From the NCBI GenBank assembly GCA_900073065.1, contig FJOG01000050.1:7812-43254 (forward strand): a stretch of 35,443 bases of DNA, given 5' to 3'. The position numbers and the translations under genes are program-made. Below are positions 31,681 through 35,443 of this stretch, piece by piece; the first letter of the stretch is position 1; every line of letters begins with the position of its first letter. The notes under the pieces were generated by a model. It searched no databases, was not told where the DNA came from, and worked only from the letters and a program-made list of their open reading frames with translations. This DNA comes from Phialocephala subalpina (Eukaryota > Ascomycota > Leotiomycetes > Helotiales > Mollisiaceae).

Positions 31681-32257
31681 CGCACTGCACCGATAGTCAA
31701 TACAGTACTACCAATTACACGAGCTATCATCGTTTCTGCTTTAAGCATTACACTATATGTAAATAAATAAATCAGGATGGTATGAGTTAAATATGAGTAT
31801 GGCGTTGACTCTATATGTAGGACATTGAAGTACAGGAATCTGGAATTTAGTAGTCGTAGCAACAGAGACCACTTTCCATCGGCCGAGGAACTTTGTCAGG
31901 GCGAGCCCTATATTCCTCATGTCTCCAACCTAGGCCAAGCTGGCGTGTGATAGAAAATTACTTTTTTTCACGCAGTGACTCTTCTATCTTCAGTTCGTGT
32001 ATTAATTGTCTTCGCCGTGAATCTCATTTTATTTAGTCTTCTGGCTGCATGTCTAGGCCAAACCATTAAGTTAACAGAGGACTCGATAGGCTTGATAAAC
32101 CAATAAATGGCATACAAAGACTTACGAAGGGCAATCATTTTAAATCCAACCGATTTAACGGGTAAGGTAGGGCCTGCAAAGTCAAAACGAAACCCCACAG
32201 AAAATAGACGTTAAAACCTCAAGTTTCAGAGGTGTTTTATTCGGTATCAATCGACTT
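31681..32257. other. Intergenic DNA downstream of the monooxygenase
   Basis: No supported gene. A 76-codon minus frame (31968-32198) has no recognisable motif. Presumed 3' end of the monooxygenase gene near its start. Confidence 0.4.
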
Positions 32258-32573
32258 ATGAGCAGATTGCGTCGATCCACATCACATGAGGCTTGTCTGG
32301 TTGACGCAGGTGTCGAAGCGCGGAAGCAAGACTCTTTGTAGCATCGAAGGCATAATTGGCTATCACTATAGTCTCAGTATCGTATGTATCCCCCCCGCAG
32401 TATGATAGTGCCTCGTATGATGGCGCATTATCGATCGAGGTGGTAATTAAGGTGCACTGGATTCCATCATTAAAGTTTGGTGAGGGCAAGATTAAGACTA
32501 GCCCGAAGAGCGTCTCCAGGCTGTTCAAGGGGCTGTAGAGTGCCTCTGTGATTTTTGGAGAAGTCCTTGGCAA
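32256..32573 (-). pseudogene. HET-domain gene fragment
   Basis: The minus frame has LVLILPSPNFNDGIQCTLIT, then PSYEALSYCGGD and SLASALRHLRQPDK, ending VMWIDAICS and a stop. This is the beginning of a HET domain (normally 'YEALSYCWGD...LRHLR...WIDAICINQ'). The Trp of the CWG motif is Gly, and the sequence is cut within the IDAICINQ motif. HET proteins trigger programmed cell death in incompatible fungal fusions; about 100 residues of a much longer protein remain. It lies at the edge of an AT isochore and is non-functional. Confidence 0.85.
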
Positions 32574-33228
32574 TCCCGAGAATATCTTGCTTAATGCTCG
32601 AGGAGAGGTTGCAATTGAGACATAGGCAATATAAGCCTTGCTTATGCACGTGATCTATCGATTTCTGTTGATTTGTAATATATAGTTTATTAATGATATA
32701 ATTATAAAGGGGCATAGCGCTCTTCTTAACCCGAAACCCAAAAAGGGGTTTATTTAAAAGAAATATTAAATTTTATTAATTTTATTAAATCTTTTAAATA
32801 ATTTAAAAATAATTAATTATTATTTAATAAAAATATAAAATTAAATTAAATTCAAAATTTTATATATTAGATATTATATAATTATAAATTTAATTAAAAA
32901 GTATATATTTAAAGTTTAAAATTTATAAAGAAAATATTTATTTTTAATAAAATATATTTCAAATAAAAATTATTAAATTAAAATGCTTTCGCTTTATTCC
33001 TCGATTAAGTGAAGTTTAACGTGGCTTGTATTTCGTAAGTACTTTTTATTTTCCTCGTTTCTTTACTAGGCATTTTATTTCGCAGATTTTATTAAGGGTA
33101 ACTACTTTAATAAAATTATTTTTTCTTTATTTAATAATATATTTTTTAAATTATAAACTTTTAAATTAAATTATATATAAAGGTTTAAAGTTATAATAAT
33201 ATTAATTAATACTTTCGAAGTAATTCGC
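32574..33228. repeat. Transition into an AT isochore
   Basis: Base composition changes abruptly at about 32740 from mixed to nearly pure A/T. No gene is supported. Confidence 0.6.
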
Positions 33229-33735
33229 TTAAAGAAACGTTTTATTACTCCGATAAATCTTATTAAAATATTAATCACATTAAGTTTTCGATTTTATAAA
33301 TTTATATTATATTTATTTTCTTATAGAATTTTAAAATAAATTTATATTTGAAAAATTAAAATCAAAAAAAAAGTTTTTAAAATTAAATTTAAATTAATCC
33401 CTCTTTTAATTCTTTTGATATTTATAATCAAAATTAGAATCAATATAATCGATCGATTTTCTACGAAATAAATTCTATTAAATAATAAATTAAAGAAATA
33501 TTTTATTGCTTTAATATATCTTATTAAAATTAATCGCATTAAATATTTAATTTTTACGAGCTTATATTATATTTATTCCCTTATAGAATTTTATAATAAG
33601 TTTATATATAAAAAGCTTTTAATTTATAAAGTATTTATGTAATTAAATTCGAATTAATTTGTTTTTTAATTAAAATTAAAATTAATATATTAATCGATTT
33701 TCTTTAAAATAAATTTTATTAAATAATAAAAACTT
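33229..33735 (+). repeat. Tandem pair of AT-rich repeat units of about 260 bp
   Basis: Unit 1 (about 33229-33490) and unit 2 (about 33491-33735) share, in order, TTAAAGAAA, TATCTTATTAAAAT-like sequence, TTATATTATATTTATT, CTTATAGAATTTTA and ATCGATTTTCT. Differences are mostly transitions plus small gaps. Confidence 0.6.
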
Positions 33736-33905
33736 TATATATTAATTATAATTTTTAATATAAATATTAAAGAGATTAAAAAACGAATTAATTCGAATTT
33801 AATTACGTAAATATTTTATAAATAAAAAGTTTTTTATATATAAATTTATCATAAGATTTTATAAGAAAATAAATATAATATAAACTCGTAAAATAAAAAT
33901 CGAAA
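33541..33905. repeat. Inverted repeat with arms of about 120 bp
   Basis: The arm at 33541-33667 is repeated in reverse complement at 33781-33905, separated by about 113 bp. Shared blocks include TTATATTATATTTATT, TTTATATATAAAAA and AATTAAATTCGAATTAATT. Another partial copy ends the window (35375-35443). Confidence 0.65.
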
Positions 33906-35443
33906 TATTATAATTTTGGTATTTTTTTAATGGGTTACTTTAATTACTTAAAGTATTTGGAATTTTTTTGGATTTTATTTAAATTAATTATTTCGATAAA
34001 AATCAAATATCAAGTTTTTTACTTTTATATTTTGTAGATTATGAAAGGAACTAATTATAAAAAATTAATTTAATATATATAATATAAAAATTAATTTAAA
34101 ATATATATAATTAAAATAAATTTTTTTAAATATTTTAATTTATAAATTTAAAATTCGATTTCAAACTTTTTTTTCTATTTATTTAAACCCTTATATTCTA
34201 ATTACGTGATTTCTAACGAATAGGAATTTAAAGTTTTTTTTACTTTATATTATATTAAATAATTAATATTTATATTTTAAATTTTTTTTAAAAATATATA
34301 TATTTATATTATTTTATGAAAATAATTTTACTTTTATTTTATTAAATTAATTATTTATATATTAATTAATATTATTATAATTTTAAATTTCTTTTATAAA
34401 AAAATAATTATTATATAATTTATTATAATTTAAAAAATATTTTTTTTATTTCGAAAGAAAAAAGTTTATTCGCTTTAATTAATTTGATAAATAAACTAAT
34501 AAATAAACTTTTGTTTTATTTTGATATATATTTTATTTTATAAGTTTTATAAAAACGTTTTTATTAAAAATTATAAAGTTTTTAATTTTATTAATTAATT
34601 TGTATTTTTAATTTGAAATTATTAAAAAATATAAAAAAGAATTATAAATTGTAAATAAAATAATTCGTAATAAAATAAAATTCTTTTAATATAATAATTA
34701 TTTTAAAGTTTTAAATTCTTTAAAAGAATATTCTTTAGAATTTTTAATTTAAATTTATTTAAAAGAAATTCTTTAAAATCCATTTTAAGAATTATATAAT
34801 TATATTTTAATATTTAATAATTTTAATATTTTAAATAAAATTATATTTAAAAAGTTTTATAATTATTATTTTATAATATATAATTATTTAAAAACTAATA
34901 ATATAATTTAAAATTTAAAATATAAATATATTTAATCAAATTATAATTTATTTATAAATATTCAAAATATAATATATAATAATAAAATTAAATATATTAT
35001 TTATATTATTTATAATATTTATTTATAATTAATTAAAAAAAATTTAAAATTTATACGAAATTAAAATATTTTTTTTTTATAAGTTTTAAACTTTTAAAAT
35101 ATATATAATATTTATTATTACCTAATATATTATGAAATAAAAAGAACTTTAAACTTTTATTAATTGAAAATTATATAATTAGAATACAAAAGTTTAAACA
35201 AATAGAAAAAAGAATTAAAATCAAATTTTATATTTAAAAATTATAAATTAGAAATTAAAATATTTAAAATTTATTTTAAATTAAATTTTATATAATATAT
35301 ATTAAATTAATTCTTTGTAATTAACTTTGTTTATAATTTACAAAATATAAAAATAAATAGTTTAATATTTGATTTTTATTTTATAAATTTATATCGTATT
35401 TATTCTCTTATAGATTTTTTATAATAAATTTATATATAAAAAA
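33906..35443. repeat. AT-rich RIP-degraded DNA
   Basis: Almost pure A/T, no open frame. The last 69 bases contain another copy of the repeat described at 33541-33667, so the repeat family recurs over this isochore. Confidence 0.6.

Noticed and set aside
33000..35443. CRISPR-like or centromeric satellite array
   Set aside because: The repeats are long, degenerate and both direct and inverted. There are no regular short repeats with spacers, and nothing identifies a centromere.

Overview
The window looks like nuclear DNA of a filamentous ascomycete (Pezizomycotina). Genes carry short 44-118 nt introns with fungal branch points. The protein families are typical of these fungi: a PDR-type ABC transporter, HET and NACHT-NLR fragments, F-box-like proteins and a flavin monooxygenase. 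Roughly half the window is extremely AT-rich and shows the C-to-T/G-to-A signature of repeat-induced point mutation (RIP). The genus cannot be read from the sequence.

Layout. (1) 1-11.8 kb is a transposon-rich AT isochore. A complete but inactivated Ty3/gypsy chromovirus-like LTR retrotransposon lies on the minus strand at 2159-8545. It has 351-bp LTRs, a TATTA target-site duplication and a polypurine tract. It sits inside an older decayed reading frame whose phase is restored when the element is removed. A Tad1-like LINE ORF1 remnant abuts a NACHT-type NLR fragment near 10.2 kb. (2) 11840-12614 is an assembly gap. (3) 12.6-32.6 kb is an island of normal composition. It holds an F-box-like gene with two similar modules (12.6-14.5 kb), mostly non-coding or decayed sequence to 18.2 kb, an MFS transporter pseudogene (18.2 kb), a small Tc1/mariner-like element with perfect 30-bp inverted repeats (19.03-19.91 kb), a homogentisate dioxygenase pseudogene fused to what may be a transcription-factor remnant (22.1-23.5 kb), a complete five-exon PDR/ABCG transporter gene (24.6-29.4 kb), and an intact flavin monooxygenase with a C-terminal membrane extension (29.8-31.7 kb). 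A HET-domain stub ends the island. (4) 32.7-35.4 kb is a second RIP-degraded isochore with a tandem and inverted repeat cluster.

The only apparently intact genes are the F-box-like gene (5' end uncertain), the ABC transporter and the monooxygenase. The last two are adjacent and on the same strand. They could form a small detoxification or secondary-metabolite pair (oxidise, then export), but no backbone synthase is visible, so this is inference. I did not find a clearly new biological system. The most unusual features are a zinc-cluster-like ORF antisense to the retroelement, the mosaic RIP pattern between its two LTRs, and a probable GC-AG intron in the transporter.
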